DNA from: Asterias rubens
Taxonomy: Eukaryota; Echinodermata; Asteroidea; Forcipulatida; Asteriidae
Assembly (NCBI RefSeq): GCF_902459465.1
Contig: NC_047066.1
Coordinates: forward strand, 19,409,047-19,473,046
Direction of reading: 5' to 3'
Length of the DNA stretch: 64,000 nucleotides
Translations under genes and position numbers: made by a program
The notes under the pieces: generated by a model
Databases searched by the model: none
What the model saw: the letters and a program-made list of their open reading frames with translations, nothing else
Told to the model about the DNA's origin: nothing
Shown here: positions 15,429 through 26,723 of the stretch, in pieces
How the letters are laid out: each line of letters begins with the position of its first letter
Position numbering within the stretch: the stretch's first letter is position 1

Positions 15429-18400
15429 GTTATTATTTCTTTTATTATTATTGGTAGCTGAATAGTTCCAATGTTTCAAGTCTCTTCCTAATCCATTTTC
15501 GGGTATGAACTCTGAAAATCCTAATTGATTTTATTACTAGATTCAAAGTTCACACAGGTCGGGCAGTTGATCTATTTACCAAGTTGTAAATGAGCATTTC
15601 AGAATTGTTGCATGTGTTTACAATGAACAAACTGGACTATTAGATCTTTTAACACAATACAACAGTTGTATTGTTTTTCTGAATTCTTATTGGTTGTGTA
15701 CATAGTGTCACCCATCTCAATGGCAATGTAAATACATGTACATGTATGTGCTTATTCTAATAAAACCCCCAATCTAATGGATGTGCAAGCGGAAATAATT
15801 CACAAAATTTCTGACTGTTAAGTGTGGATTTTTCTGCTAAGTAAATACTAAAACACTACATTTATTGTTCAGTAGCGATATGGTGCATACTTTTTGGCTT
15901 ACTTCGATTGCGACAATAAAAATTAACAAGGGTGATTTTGACCACCTTTTCCTGTACTTGGATGTAACAGATTTAGTGGTACTACACGTTAAGCCTTTTT
16001 TCAACAAAACTGCTAATTACTAAAAATCAAGAAATGATCTAAACCAAAAATGTATAAAGCTGTTAAAAAAAAAACCTGCTTTGCAAACCTTCTTTGCTAA
16101 CAAGCAAATGACAAGTGGTGCATTATTCAGTCACGGCAAACACTTTATGTCATCTGGCGAAAAGTTTATCTCTTCAGCAAAAGTTTGCTTAGCAAGTTTT
16201 TATGCTTAAAAGCTTTAAATAATTAAATTGTTTGACCCTGCACCAAAATCAACAAACTAAAAAACCAGTGGCAAACAAAACACCAAAAAAAGGCAGCAGA
16301 GTGCGAAAACTGTGTTTGTTTTACCATCGATGTTTGATAAAAGAGATTGCAGTTCATTTGCTTCAGCTGCAATCCTTGTTTGACGTAAATTCTCCCAATC
16401 TTGGGGACTCAGTGGTCGTTCTTTCACTTTCAGTGTCAGCATGAATGAAAAATTGCAAATTATACTCATGTAAATATACAATTGTTTAATTTAAAAAAAA
16501 ATTAATAATAGGCTTAAGCTATAGAAAAGACAAGGGTTTGTACAGTTTTAATTTTATTCTTTTGGGGAGAGTTTATAGTTACACAGCCTGTCAAAGGCTG
16601 TTTCAAATTGATTTATAAAAGTCAAAAGAATGTCAGAATTTCAAATAAATTTCAACATCAAGTTTTGCCTCAGCACAAACTGGGCTTTTGGCTGTCCTCA
16701 CTTGAGGAAAAAAACATAGTTTTAAAAACTGGGTCCATTGTTTTTGGATTCAATGACAGACTCTTATGAATATTCAACCTCGAAAAAGACATTCAGCTTG
16801 AAAATTTGTTTCTTATCCTTACACCAAGGTGTATATATAAGCACTGTACTCTGTAAACAAAATCCACTGGCAAATCACTTGAGTGGGATTCAAACCCACA
16901 ACCTTAGAATTTGCTAGGGCAGTTATCAACTAGACAATCAAGCCAAAGCCCAGTGGCTACACAGCCGGTAAAGCAACGATTTAGTAGATGCTTATTTTTG
17001 CATAAAAAGAACAAATTCTTTTTTTCCCCCCTAATTACAGCGATGTGTACTTATTCTTTCCCCAAAGTTGTGTGAGCAAAATCCACAGACAAATCACTCA
17101 GTTGGGATTCAAACCCTTTACCTTTGCATTTCTAGAGCGAAATACTAACATCTATTGGGACATTCAACTTTCAATTTGTTTACACTTTTGTTAAAAAGGT
17201 ACCACAAGGTACACAGAGTGAGGGAACAAGAGATTGTGAAATGTAGAATCTGAAATCCATTAACATTATTTTTGAACTGAGCCAGAGGAGCAGCTTAACA
17301 TGCTGTAGACTCTAGCAACTCATCTTTAGCGACAATTGCAAAAAAGTTAGGCTTAAGACAAGAGGTTAATCTCACCTTGTAGCTCTGCTTCATACCCCAC
17401 ATCATCAATGGCATCTCGGAGTTGTAGAGGAGTTATCTCCTCGGGGTAGAACTCCACGGAAGCCATCTCCTTCTCAAGCGACACTGAGATGCTGTCGATA
17501 CCTTCAATCTTCCCTAAGGCTTCCTCGATAGAGTGAGCACAGTTGCCACATGACATTCCATGGACCTAAATGGTATGGGTACAAATACAAAATATACATT
17601 GTTAACCTATCATTCCTTCTTTTGCATCGAACATTCACTTGTCCCAAGTGGCTTTCATTCTGGGTAACAGCAGACTTGTCCTGTGGCTTTGACAATGTGG
17701 TCAGCAACCTAAATTTAAAAGTACTTTCTAAACCTAAATAAAATACCATCACTCAAAGGTAAATAAAAAAGAAATAATAAACAAACTCTGGAATAACTAT
17801 ATATAAGCAGTTAACAGATAAGATTAAAAAACTATACACATGTGGGTGTAATAGGAGACTTTCCAACGCTAGGTTGCAGCAGACATACCGGGTAAATTTC
17901 CATTGTTTACGTAGTTCTGAACATGCACATAATTCTGAGAACAATGGATTTACCCAGTAAGTCTGCTGCCCTTTATCGTCCCAGAAAGTCTCCCATTGGT
18001 GGGTTTACAAATCCAGGACAGAAAAAGAAAAAGAGGAAATTGTCTAGCACAACAAAGACTTTGAAAAAGTGAGTCTTTTACAATTTTCAGTACCACAGCC
18101 AAGAAGTCACAGGATCGACAAAGAAAGTCAAGAAAAAAAAACAAGAAAACCAGAAAGCAATTTCTAAATCACATACATCAAAAGCTGATGCAAAAATTAC
18201 AAAAAATATTCATCAAAAAACATCCATTTAGTATATACGCAGGGTGTGTTTAAATTTGTGGTGGTTGTACAAAAGGCCTGGTAAGCCACTGGTTGGTGTT
18301 GGTTGTACAGGCCTGATACTTAACACCGAGGCAATGAAGGCGATTGCCTCGTTGCCCCCTGGCCACTTGCCTTGGTGCCCTACAAATGCTCCAGTAGAAT

Positions 18401-19127
18401 GTTATAATTCTTCTCGGGGGGTGCCCTTTATCTAGGAGAAAATGCCTTGGTGCCTTGCCCTCTCAAAAACAAAGAAATAGCCTGACAAAACATATGGACA
18501 CTCTGTGAACAGCTGGAAACTCTCAGGGATGCACAATGCGTGGAGGATCGAGACACAAGTTTCCAAATCCACAGCCACTTACATTTTGTAACACAACTCA
18601 ATCATTTAATCCATCAATTATATTTGTGGGCGGAGTTTTCATTCCCTTGGGAATTACTGCTATGTGCAGTATTTGTTGGGGTATTAGGCTTTATTTATAT
18701 GTAAAGACAATACAGGGTTACAGCTGTGCTTTGGTTTTCAGTAAATGAGTAGGTGCAGAGATGCCAAGTCCAGAGGCCAGCTTTGCGTGAGATTTATGAA
18801 GGCCATATTATATTTCAGGTATTGTTCTGTAGTTCACCCTACACAAGTAAAGAATCAAGCCAAACTAGGCTTAATTAAAACATAATAGGTTGAAATGTAA
18901 TACCCGTTCTCCCAGATGGAGGGAAGCATTTATGTTGGATACAACCCTATTGAGTTGATCCCAACCAGATTTTTAAAACAAAATTTTAGCCATACCATAA
19001 ATTCTTTTGATGCTAATTTAAAAACATACTGTTTGTACCTAGGGCCACTGATTTTCCGCGATCGCGGAAAACGGACGGAATTCGCGGAATCCGCCCTTTG
19101 AAACGGAAAACGGGATTTCAGAAAATT

Positions 19128-19160
<33 letters not shown>

Positions 19161-22100
19161 GCCAAAACTATTGAAATTGCATTCTTTATTAAGATTCTTT
19201 TTGTTAAACTAAAAAGGCATCAGAAATCAGACCATTAAAAAGTACGAGATCGTAACCGTGGATCATTCTGTTCTACTTCACACCATCCTCAATGTTTACA
19301 CACATGATGTACACACGTTGTTAACATGGTTAAGCGAAGGGCATTATTCGCGGCACGTTTTAAACATTTTTTGTTCACCCAAATTGCATTTTCTCCCTCT
19401 CTTTTACCAACAATAATACACAAACTAGCTTACCTATGATCTATAAGAACACAAACAATGTTTTTTCATCTCGGAAAGGTCTAAAATAAAACCGTAAACT
19501 GTCAACATTCTGTCGCCAAAGCGAAACAAAATGGCTGACATTTTGTTTGTGGATGGAGAATGGTCACGTCCATAGACTTGTTCCCAAGTCTTTGATCATG
19601 CTGAAACAGCGCCCTCTTGTGGATACACTCCTGTCATTAGCCTACAATGTGGCTGATGCAGAGAATCAACTGCAGTTTTAGACTTGGAATCAAGTCTATC
19701 ACATCATGTGCATTGATACTGCAGTCACAGTGCAACCTTTTTAGAACAGCAGTATACAAAATAATCCACAATTATAAAAAAAAGTATTTTTTTGAAATTT
19801 GTCAGTTCAAATGAACATTTTACGAAGTCAACAGTGCAACTTATCTCAAATTGATTTTTATAAGTGTGTCCCTGGGTATTAAACAACCTTTTATCTAATT
19901 AAAAAAACATGAAACGGAATTTTTTGTGCCTGAAACGGAATTCATGTTTTTGCCAAACGGAATTTGCACTTTTCTGAAACGGAAAATCAGTGGCCCTATG
20001 TACCCCTATAGATTTATTATCAAACACAAACGATCAAGTGCAATGAAGTAGATTGATACTATTAAAAGAAAAAGAACAACTACTTGTTTCAAGTTTCTTT
20101 AAATGACCTTACCTAAATTTGTCTTCAGAGGTCCAAAAACACAATCTTAAACCTACACTATACCACCTTGATAAATACATTGTAGGCCATTGATAGTACA
20201 CTGTGTGCCTTTTTATTAGGTCAACACGAGGTTCCTGAGAGGCGAGACGGTATGAATGGTTCAATCTGATTGTTTGTCATGGAAGTTGACATACCCCAAG
20301 GATTTTTGTACGGTTCAGTGACTCCACTGATTAACGTGTGCAAGGTGTATGCAACTTGAAAAACAGGTTTACCCCGAAGAAAACAAAAATACATGCCTAA
20401 AAACTTTTGTAGTATACATATTCCGCAGTTTAACAACTTGTACTTTGGACTCAATCAGCATGGCAACAAAGTTCATAATGATTTATAGTGCACATTTATT
20501 AGTTGTGCTTCAAGTAAACTTCAACCCCATCAGAAGAGTTGACACCTGTAGATCATGATCACTATGAAAGGTTGCATTTAGAAAAAAACCAAGGTATGCG
20601 TTGTAGGGGGCCTCTATCTCTTGTAAACTGCACGTAACTTGTTCTGAACTATAATTCTTTTTCCTTGAATATTTGTTAGTGAATTATCTTCATAGGTCTC
20701 CATGTATATTGTGAGCATTTGCAAAATACCAAATTGCAGGACTTTGATTGTGAATGCTTAGTTATCACATACTCTGACCACTGGATCTGTTTCATGTCAG
20801 GGCTTGGATGTATAATCTGTGAAATAAACACAAATTTAGTAATTAGGGAATAACAGTGCGAGGATAGCGCCAGCCACCAACCCGGTCATTACCACGCAGT
20901 GAAGACCGGGTCCGAACACTGTAACCCATATGAATTAAACGGCTAAAATTGTCAAAATTTTGTGACTTTTCTCTCGGCGATACTTCCAGACACGTTCAGG
21001 GGCAATATTTGAGCTTTTGATGGTTCCCATCTCTTTCGTGCGTTAATCACATTACTGATGTTTGAGACCAGTGACTCTTTTAAATAATGGTCTGTTCAGC
21101 GCCTTCACTGGGTCAAAGGAGGCAAATAATTGGACGATAGCTGTTCTTTGTGCATTAAAACACACGCATGAGCTCAGCGTCCATGTAGCATGTCACTGTA
21201 ATGGACAAATGAGTTTATACACGCGCACCTGTTACACGCGCACTCAAAATTGATACATTTTCAGCGCGCGTACGCACAAGTGCGTGAAGTTGCAATGAAA
21301 CTAACATGGATATAAATAAGCATGCGATACAGTGCAACCGCAAGGTTTACACAATGTATGCTGATTTAGGGGCCACTTATTCGCTATTTTCCAAAGCCGG
21401 TCTTTATACCGACCGTTAATACTCCCCCACGTGACTGGGTTTTGACCAATCAGAGACTTGAAACCGTCCAAGGTATTTATTAATGTCTGTTGTTTTTCTG
21501 ATTTGTGAAAAAGTTTTTCATGAGGGGAAAAAGACCCAACATTAAGGGGGAAACCAAAAACCGACAGTAATTAAAATGCTGACCACTTTACAGCACTTGA
21601 CAGTGATGAGATGACAAATTATAACAAAATGAATCAGCTAATTTAAAGAGAACTTTTAGTGTGCAAGTAAGTTTTGTCTTTGCAGTAATTTTTGATAAAG
21701 AGACAAACCCTTTCTCTCATACATGCATTGACGTGCAATTTGTGTAACAAACCATGACCACTGTTGCACGTCACAAGGGATGAGCTGTGTGCCCCATGCA
21801 GGTTTAGAGGTACAGACTCCATCTCTTTTATATGGCCTGAGCAGCAAGTGCCAGACACAGACACGCCATAGCAAGACAAAATACATGGCTTAAAAACTAA
21901 GTGTAGTGATGTTTAATTTAAAGCTTTGCATGGTGTATGAGGATTAAAATAAAAACTATAGTTGGATACATATAACTATTTTAAGAGAAGTGTTGGTTCT
22001 GAGAAGAATCAGTGTGGTCGCGAAATCAAACAGTATACTTTGCTTGCCTTCTGGAGGATAGATTAGATTATCAGCTAACTGATTTTGATACAATATATAC

Positions 22101-23550
22101 TACATGTATATCCTCCTGTATAGTATTGTACATCTTGCTCTATCTGATAGTCAATTGAAGTATACCTTTCATATACTGTATCTCTTGATATTGTCATTTT
22201 CTGCAAGATGTTGGCCATGAATTCCCAAATAAAACAAGATCTGTAGCAATGTAGTCGCTTCTGTTTATCTGTCACTTCACACGATGACACCTGTTCACTT
22301 CCTATTTCTATTTTCATCAAAAGAGGATCCTCTTTAATGGTGAAATGAAGAGCGCCCTCTTGTGGTTACAACTTACACCAAAACCAGATCAATACAAACC
22401 ATTATTTTGATGAGCTCTGGCGGGCTTGTAGCATGCACAATTCCTTGCATTGTTTCTTTGTCATCTTGTGAATGGGAGACTTTGCCCAGTTCAATTGCTA
22501 CAGGGGCCTCCTTTGATATAGTTTCAGCAGCTTGTTGGCATTCTTCACAAAATAAAGACAAACATACAATGAGAGAATTGGATAAAACAAAATGTGATAA
22601 AAAAAAAGACAGTTCTGAGATGGCTTTAATCTTTTTTGAGCTAAGTTTCTGAAACTAGTATCTTTGTCTCACAGCTAGGCCCTAAGTAATTAAAGTACAG
22701 GCTTTGAACTTCATCTTTGAGAGGGCAAGGCCATTTTCATTTTGAAAAGCTCTTCCATTGGAAAATCTTAAAGTCTATGTGAAGCTTTTGAAGGAGCACC
22801 AACCCAAGACAGGGGGGGGGGGGCATTGCCTCTGTGAAATTCAAGGCCTGAAAGTAGGATAATACATTTAGTGTACCAACAAAACATGAAAAATTCACAT
22901 GATTCAACTCCTTATCATGCTGACAAACACAATTACAATTTGAGTTTCCTTTCTTGAGTGAACTGAAACTCTAAAAATTCAAATTTTAGGTCAGCAACCT
23001 TAAACCTAGGAATTAAATTGGTATTTGTTATCAAATTAACCAGAGAGTCTGTTGGGTAATAAGTAAAAACAAATCCCTACATATTGGTTGTATATGGCTT
23101 CTGACTGGCTTGACCCTGACCACTAATTGGGGAACCGTCAACAGGGCTAGATAGCTCAGTTAGTAGAGCACTGGCACGCTAATCTCGAGGTCGTTGGTTG
23201 AAGTCCAGTTCTAGTCAATTTTATTATGTTCAACCATAGAGAAAAGGACCAAACTCTTTTAAAATTTACCCGGTCAGTTTCCCTTGTGGTTTATTTTTTG
23301 ATGTTATTCTGCAACTTTATACTTTGAAAGAAGTAAAGTAAATTCTAATTCAGTTTTTGAGTTAACAAAGAAAACAATCTAGAAAGGGATTTTTACCCTT
23401 ATTTTGATCAACATGCCTCTTGATTTTGAATCTGTTTGATTGCCATTCAGAAGCAATACAACCCTACACCTCTGCGATAACCAGGGATCATGTTTTGTAA
23501 AGTTTTAAATTGCTTGGGCACTTACCTGATTTTCTATTTGCAGTCTCCAT
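1..23550 (-). CDS. ATP7: Copper-transporting P1B-type ATPase, ATP7A/ATP7B orthologue (3' end outside window)
   Basis: Membrane pump that uses ATP to move Cu(I) from the cytosol into the secretory pathway or out of the cell. Coding exons, 5' to 3': 23526-23578 (ATG at 23548-23550), 22400-22542, 17376-17565, 16325-16426, 13904-13972, 13076-13264, 12481-12647, 11037-11198, 9690-9929, 8695-8928, 7972-8221, 7237-7361, 6619-6756, 5797-5982, 4982-5164, 4260-4437, 3352-3510, 2735-2877, 1853-2056, 1226-1343, 611-713, 1-42. All junctions are GT-AG and keep phase for about 1,116 codons. Three heavy-metal domains carry GMSCGNC (C62/C65), GMTCASC (C224/C227) and GMHCTSC (C301/C304). Catalytic signatures follow in order: TGES (580), CPC in the transport helix (703-705), DKTGT (D747 is phosphorylated), SEHPL (787), GDGVND (994-999), then the YN and MxxSS copper-helix residues. 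Human orthologues have six metal domains and about 1,500 residues; three is usual for small invertebrate forms. The two short linker exons (16325, 13904) are the least certain. Acceptor choice is ambiguous by 6 and 3 nt at exons 16325 and 13076. Confidence 0.97.
3077..3240 (-). repeat. Dispersed repeat with GCCTTGGTGCCC blocks
   Basis: The minus strand reads AGGCCTGATACTTC, TGCCCCCTGG, TTGCCTTGGTGCCCTT and GGAGAAAATGCCTTGATGCC. The same order occurs on the plus strand at 18309-18475. Shorter relatives lie at about 22705-22855, 29055-29155 and 44975-45095. Confidence 0.75.
3997..4142. mobile_element. 146 bp miniature element, family C, copy 1
   Basis: In an ATP7 intron. It begins ATAGGAGACTTTCC and ends GAAAGTCTCCCAT, with longer imperfect inverted arms that include TACCGGGTAAAT. 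Two other copies in this window have the same length. It contains CACTAGGTGGCAGC (4013-4026), a close match to the CTCF core. Confidence 0.88.
7082..7225 (+). mobile_element. Degenerate tRNA-like dispersed repeat
   Basis: Shares GGGAGATCACCAACATAGGG and GGCATGTTAATTTGGAGGTC with the copies at 23.1 and 34.7 kb, but both polymerase III boxes are mutated. Intron of ATP7. Confidence 0.55.
15396..15450. repeat. (ATT)n microsatellite
   Basis: Trinucleotide TTA repeats in an ATP7 intron, preceded by CCTATATAAATGCTG, which resembles the tail of a SINE. Confidence 0.85.
16860..17160 (-). mobile_element. Pair of tRNA-like repeat fragments
   Basis: On the minus strand GTTGTGGGTTTGAATCCCAC and GGCTTGATTGTCTAGTTGAT resemble the split SINE head at 35849. 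A second weaker copy (GGTTTGAATCCCAACTGAG) follows at about 17100. Intron of ATP7. Confidence 0.5.
17851..17996. mobile_element. 146 bp miniature element, family C, copy 2
   Basis: In the ATP7 intron between exons 17376 and 22400, only about 290 bp from the metal-domain exon. Same termini and length as copy 1, with a few substitutions, including GCTAGGTTGCAGC where copy 1 has a CTCF-like core. Confidence 0.88.
18309..18475 (+). repeat. Dispersed repeat with GCCTTGGTGCCC blocks
   Basis: Plus-strand counterpart of the 3.1 kb copy: GGCCTGATACTTAAC, TTGCCCCCTGG, CTTGCCTTGGTGCCCT and GGAGAAAATGCCTTGGTGCC. In the large ATP7 intron. The whole family is probably one old interspersed element. Confidence 0.75.
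19042..19996. mobile_element. 955 bp DNA element with TA target duplication
   Basis: The termini are exact 17 bp inverted repeats: GGGCCACTGATTTTCCG at the left and its complement at the right, each flanked by TA (19040-19041 and 19997-19998). Subterminal regions repeat AAACGGAA. No transposase frame is present, so it is non-autonomous. It lies in the large ATP7 intron. Confidence 0.88.
19609..19622 (-). promoter_or_regulatory. CTCF-like motif
   Basis: The minus strand reads CCACAAGAGGGCGC, matching the vertebrate CTCF core. It lies inside the 955 bp TA-flanked element. Occupancy cannot be judged from sequence. Confidence 0.4.
22352..22365 (-). promoter_or_regulatory. CTCF-like motif next to ATP7 coding exon 2
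   Basis: Same 14 bp CCACAAGAGGGCGC on the minus strand, about 35 bp from the donor of exon 22400-22542. Confidence 0.4.
23090..23235 (+). mobile_element. tRNA-like dispersed repeat
   Basis: GGGCTAGATAGCTCAGTTAG and GGTCGTTGGTTGAAGTCC, with a possible acceptor pairing to TTCTAGTC. The anticodon arm does not form a clean five-pair stem, so this is a SINE or tRNA relic and not a tRNA gene. Intron of ATP7. Confidence 0.65.
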
Positions 23551-26321
23551 GTTTATCTTTTAATTAATCTGAAATAAAATAGAATTTAAAATCAACATTA
23601 TGATAACTCATCTTAGAATCCCTAGGTAAATTATGATTCTTCTTTAAAAGGATTTTGTTTTTCTTCACAGCAATCTGTTTTTGTGCCAAAACAAACAAGC
23701 CTTGGAAGACAGTTGAGTTTACTCTTTTTAAGTATTTGATGGTATTGATTTCCCCTGAATTTTACCAAACTGTATACCCGCCAGTCAGTCCTTTTTGTTC
23801 CTTTAACCTGTCACTTAAGTCAATTTTTACAACTTTTGAATTTCATTTTAGTTCAACTAAATTTTAACCTTTGTTCCCTTTCTTCCTTGTGCTGCAAGCA
23901 TGACAGCCAAATTCTTTGCTCTTATCAAACTGTTTAGTTATAGCTTTTAAATTAATGAAATCACTTTGTTTAGTAGATTAGCTTTGTTAGTTTTCAATTA
24001 ATAAGAGGAACATTATGCAAAATTAGTAAAATAATTCTTTAAAAAAAATTCGGACCAAACGCCCTCTGCAAGTTCTAAAGAAGCCCTTGCAAGACAAACT
24101 AATGTTAACAAATTATTTCAAACAAGACACAACTAAAATCTTATTTCGATCTTTACTCTTCGAAAATAAACTTCTCAAAACTTAGGGCACCCTTAAAGTA
24201 CTCGAAATACCCAATGAACCACATAAAGTCACTGACAAACATACCTTTGAACAAATGTTTGAGGTTTTAAATAAAGTTATTTCTGTTCGAGCAGTGTAGG
24301 CATATAGCCCACTACCAATATGGTACTCAAAGCACTTGAACAAACAGGATCACTTTAAGACAGGTGTTTGAATTTTTTCAAATTATGAGACCAATGTAGC
24401 ACCTTAGACTATTATGGGTTTACAATGTACAGTTTACTGAGCTACATTCAAAAACGTGTGTGGTCTAGTAAAGATTTCCTTAAAGTTCAAGTTGCGTCTT
24501 TGTGGTAAAAGTAACTTCTGAGCAGCCGATTAACTCACCAAAAATTTTTTCTATGAACAAAATTCTATTAACTTAGTCATAATTGTATGATATTAGTAAT
24601 ACTTACATGCATCACTCTGCATGCAGATGAATGATGAATGCAGCACCAACACCTCACAATGATAACCAATGATAACAAGTAGCACTCCTAAAATGCACTT
24701 CAAAACACCTCAAACAAAATAGCATGCAACAACGAGAACGACTTGTACCTACTTTAAACTACCGATAAATAAAGCAGAACTTTGTTAAGGCAGTTTGTGA
24801 GCAAAGCAGCTTGATGTGAGATTATGAAGTTGTAAATGATGATATAAACAGAATAACAGTGCAAAACAGTAAAATTAAGTATAGTTTTAGGTGCAGTATT
24901 ATACTAAATGAGCAAAATTAGTTTTGATGAAATGAAATGATCGCATAGGTTTACGATTGATCAAAATGTTGAATCAATATGATTGATACGTAAAGATTAA
25001 ATTTTAAATACTCAGGGCTCAAGTTTGACACTGGATTGCAGGTTGAGACGATTGATTTTAGCATGGGGGCCAGTAAACTGAGGACCAAACAAATCCGACT
25101 GTCTTGTGTTGCTCAGTTGTGTTTAATTCATACCTCAGCACCTTGCAATAATCTTGTAGTGAATGGAAAATGAAATGATGTTCAAATGTTGACTTTCTTT
25201 GAGTGTGAATCTGGTTAAACCTTTCATTTCATTGTTGGGCATCAAAGTATACTCTCCAACTAAGCAAGTTCAAATGAAAACAGTTTACATGTATTACTTT
25301 GTGGAAAGTTCCCTCTCCTTTTGATTCTGGTTGTAAAATAAATTCTGGTCCAGTTAAAACTTTCAGCTACAAGCCAAGCGGTCCGATTCTACTTTCCCTG
25401 ATAATTAAAATGTGTTCATTCACAAATCTTTGACTTGACTCCTATAAAATCTTTGGTCTAAAACTTATGTTTTTCTTCACAAAATTAAAAAGATAAAAAC
25501 AATATGTAGAAAGTTTGTTCAGATGACTTTGTTTGATGTGAATATGGTAGACCTATGACATATTGACTAGAAGTTAGAACATGAATGAGAATATAAATTT
25601 GAAAAAACATGTTTGTGTAAGTTATGGTTTAAACTTACATTTTTTCCGAAACATCTTTTTTATTGGCGTTTTGTTTTCCTGAAATAAGATATCTTTTCAC
25701 TTATTAAATATTCTTGAATATAAAAGTAAATGTAAATTTGCAAGTTAGTAAGCATTAGCACATTGCAGGCAGTTTTAGCTCAAGCAAAAGCAAAAGAAAA
25801 GAATACGTGGGCAGAGATGGGTTTACTTAGCTACGGTTAGTCCAGAGAGGAAAGTAAAGCAAAATATCAAACAAGTAATTAAAGACAAAGACTATTGGCC
25901 TCGAATTTTTTTCCACGGTTTTATTTTATTTTTATGAAACGTTTTTGTTCAAAATAACTAGACTACGGTTTGGGAAGAAGACAGAAAAGGCCAAATGTTG
26001 TTGATCGTATCTGGATATACCTGGATCTGGATATAACATTCTCAACGCTCTATAAAGTATAATTCGACTTTAGAGCCAAACGAGAAGAGAGAAGACATTG
26101 AAGACATTTCAGTATGGTTATATGATGCGATAATTTTTCGTACGTCGTCATACAAAAAATGCAAACGTCACTCTTTCTAGATCCTCCCTTTCTCACACAA
26201 AAAGAAGAATTTGTTTGTAGATTTCACTGTAAAATTAGGCTTTAAACAACCAAATGTTTCGTCCACTCTAAGGACAAGATATCTTAATTTATTTTAAGCT
26301 TAAGATTGTCTCATAACTTAC

Positions 26322-26400
26322 CTTAAAACTCGTTGGAAAAAATAGATAAATTACACGTCGCGTCCTCTTTGTTTATCCACGTAAAACAACAATGGCGCTA
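26322..26400 (-). other. ATP7: Probable 5' non-coding first exon of ATP7
   Basis: A strong donor (GTAAGTTATGA on the minus strand) ends at 26321. The first coding exon, 23526-23578, has an acceptor after a pyrimidine tract and 28 nt of leader before its ATG, so at least one upstream non-coding exon is needed. The right-hand limit is a guess; the segment contains no ATG-led reading frame that would compete. A different upstream exon inside the 23.6-26.3 kb intron cannot be ruled out. Confidence 0.5.
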
Positions 26401-26723
26401 GAAACGCAATTCACGTGTTAAGTCAGCTGACTGTACCATGTGACTACATTCCTGATGTATCAGGTGGTTAGAGTGAGATCACCTGACATAGCGTGTATTT
26501 TTAGCAACAAGGATTTTCACCATAGTCTGGTACCAGGACTTGTCATACCATTGTATCAATGAGTTATACGTAAAAAGGGTTGACAAGTCCACGTACCAGG
26601 TAAAATGATAGCTCCGTGTAGAAACTGTAATTTTTTTTAGTGAGTCTGTGTTTTTGGTGCGGTGTATCCTTTCAGTTTTCACTCCTTCTGTCTGAAAAAC
26701 ATAGTTTTCTTCGATAAAGAAAG
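26322..26723. promoter_or_regulatory. Head-to-head promoter region between ATP7 and PPIL2
   Basis: Only about 400 bp separate the ATP7 donor at 26322 from the PPIL2 start codon at 26724. The segment lacks an obvious TATA box in either direction. It holds clustered E-boxes: CACGTG at 26412-26417, CAGCTG at 26424-26429 and CATGTGAC near 26438. An ATGGCG motif near 26392 resembles a YY1 core. Transcription start sites are not visible from sequence alone. Confidence 0.55.

Larger units (their letters stand above)
11037..17565 (-). other. ATP7: ATP7 cytosolic copper-binding region (three metal-binding domains)
   Basis: Exon 17376-17565 encodes domain 1. Exons 16325-16426 and 13904-13972 encode a polar linker. 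Exons 13076-13264 plus 12481-12647 encode domain 2, and the end of 12481-12647 plus 11037-11198 encodes domain 3. Domain 1 joins directly to the short N-terminal exon 22400-22542 in phase 0, giving a normal first beta strand (ELIKIM then VHGMSC). In the human proteins the two domains closest to the membrane are the ones most needed for transport; domains 2 and 3 here are in that position. Domain 1 has GNC in place of the more usual AS/NSC within the CxxC motif. Confidence 0.9.

Noticed and set aside
20773..20816. Possible extra ATP7 exon (minus strand, reading [15 protein letters not shown]) with good acceptor and GTATGTG donor.
   Set aside because: Its 44 nt would break the frame into the next exon, whereas exon 22400-22542 joins 17376-17565 directly in phase 0 and completes the metal-domain first strand.
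23140..23215. tRNA gene with A and B boxes.
   Set aside because: The anticodon arm does not fold properly, and the flanks match other dispersed copies, so it is a repeat.
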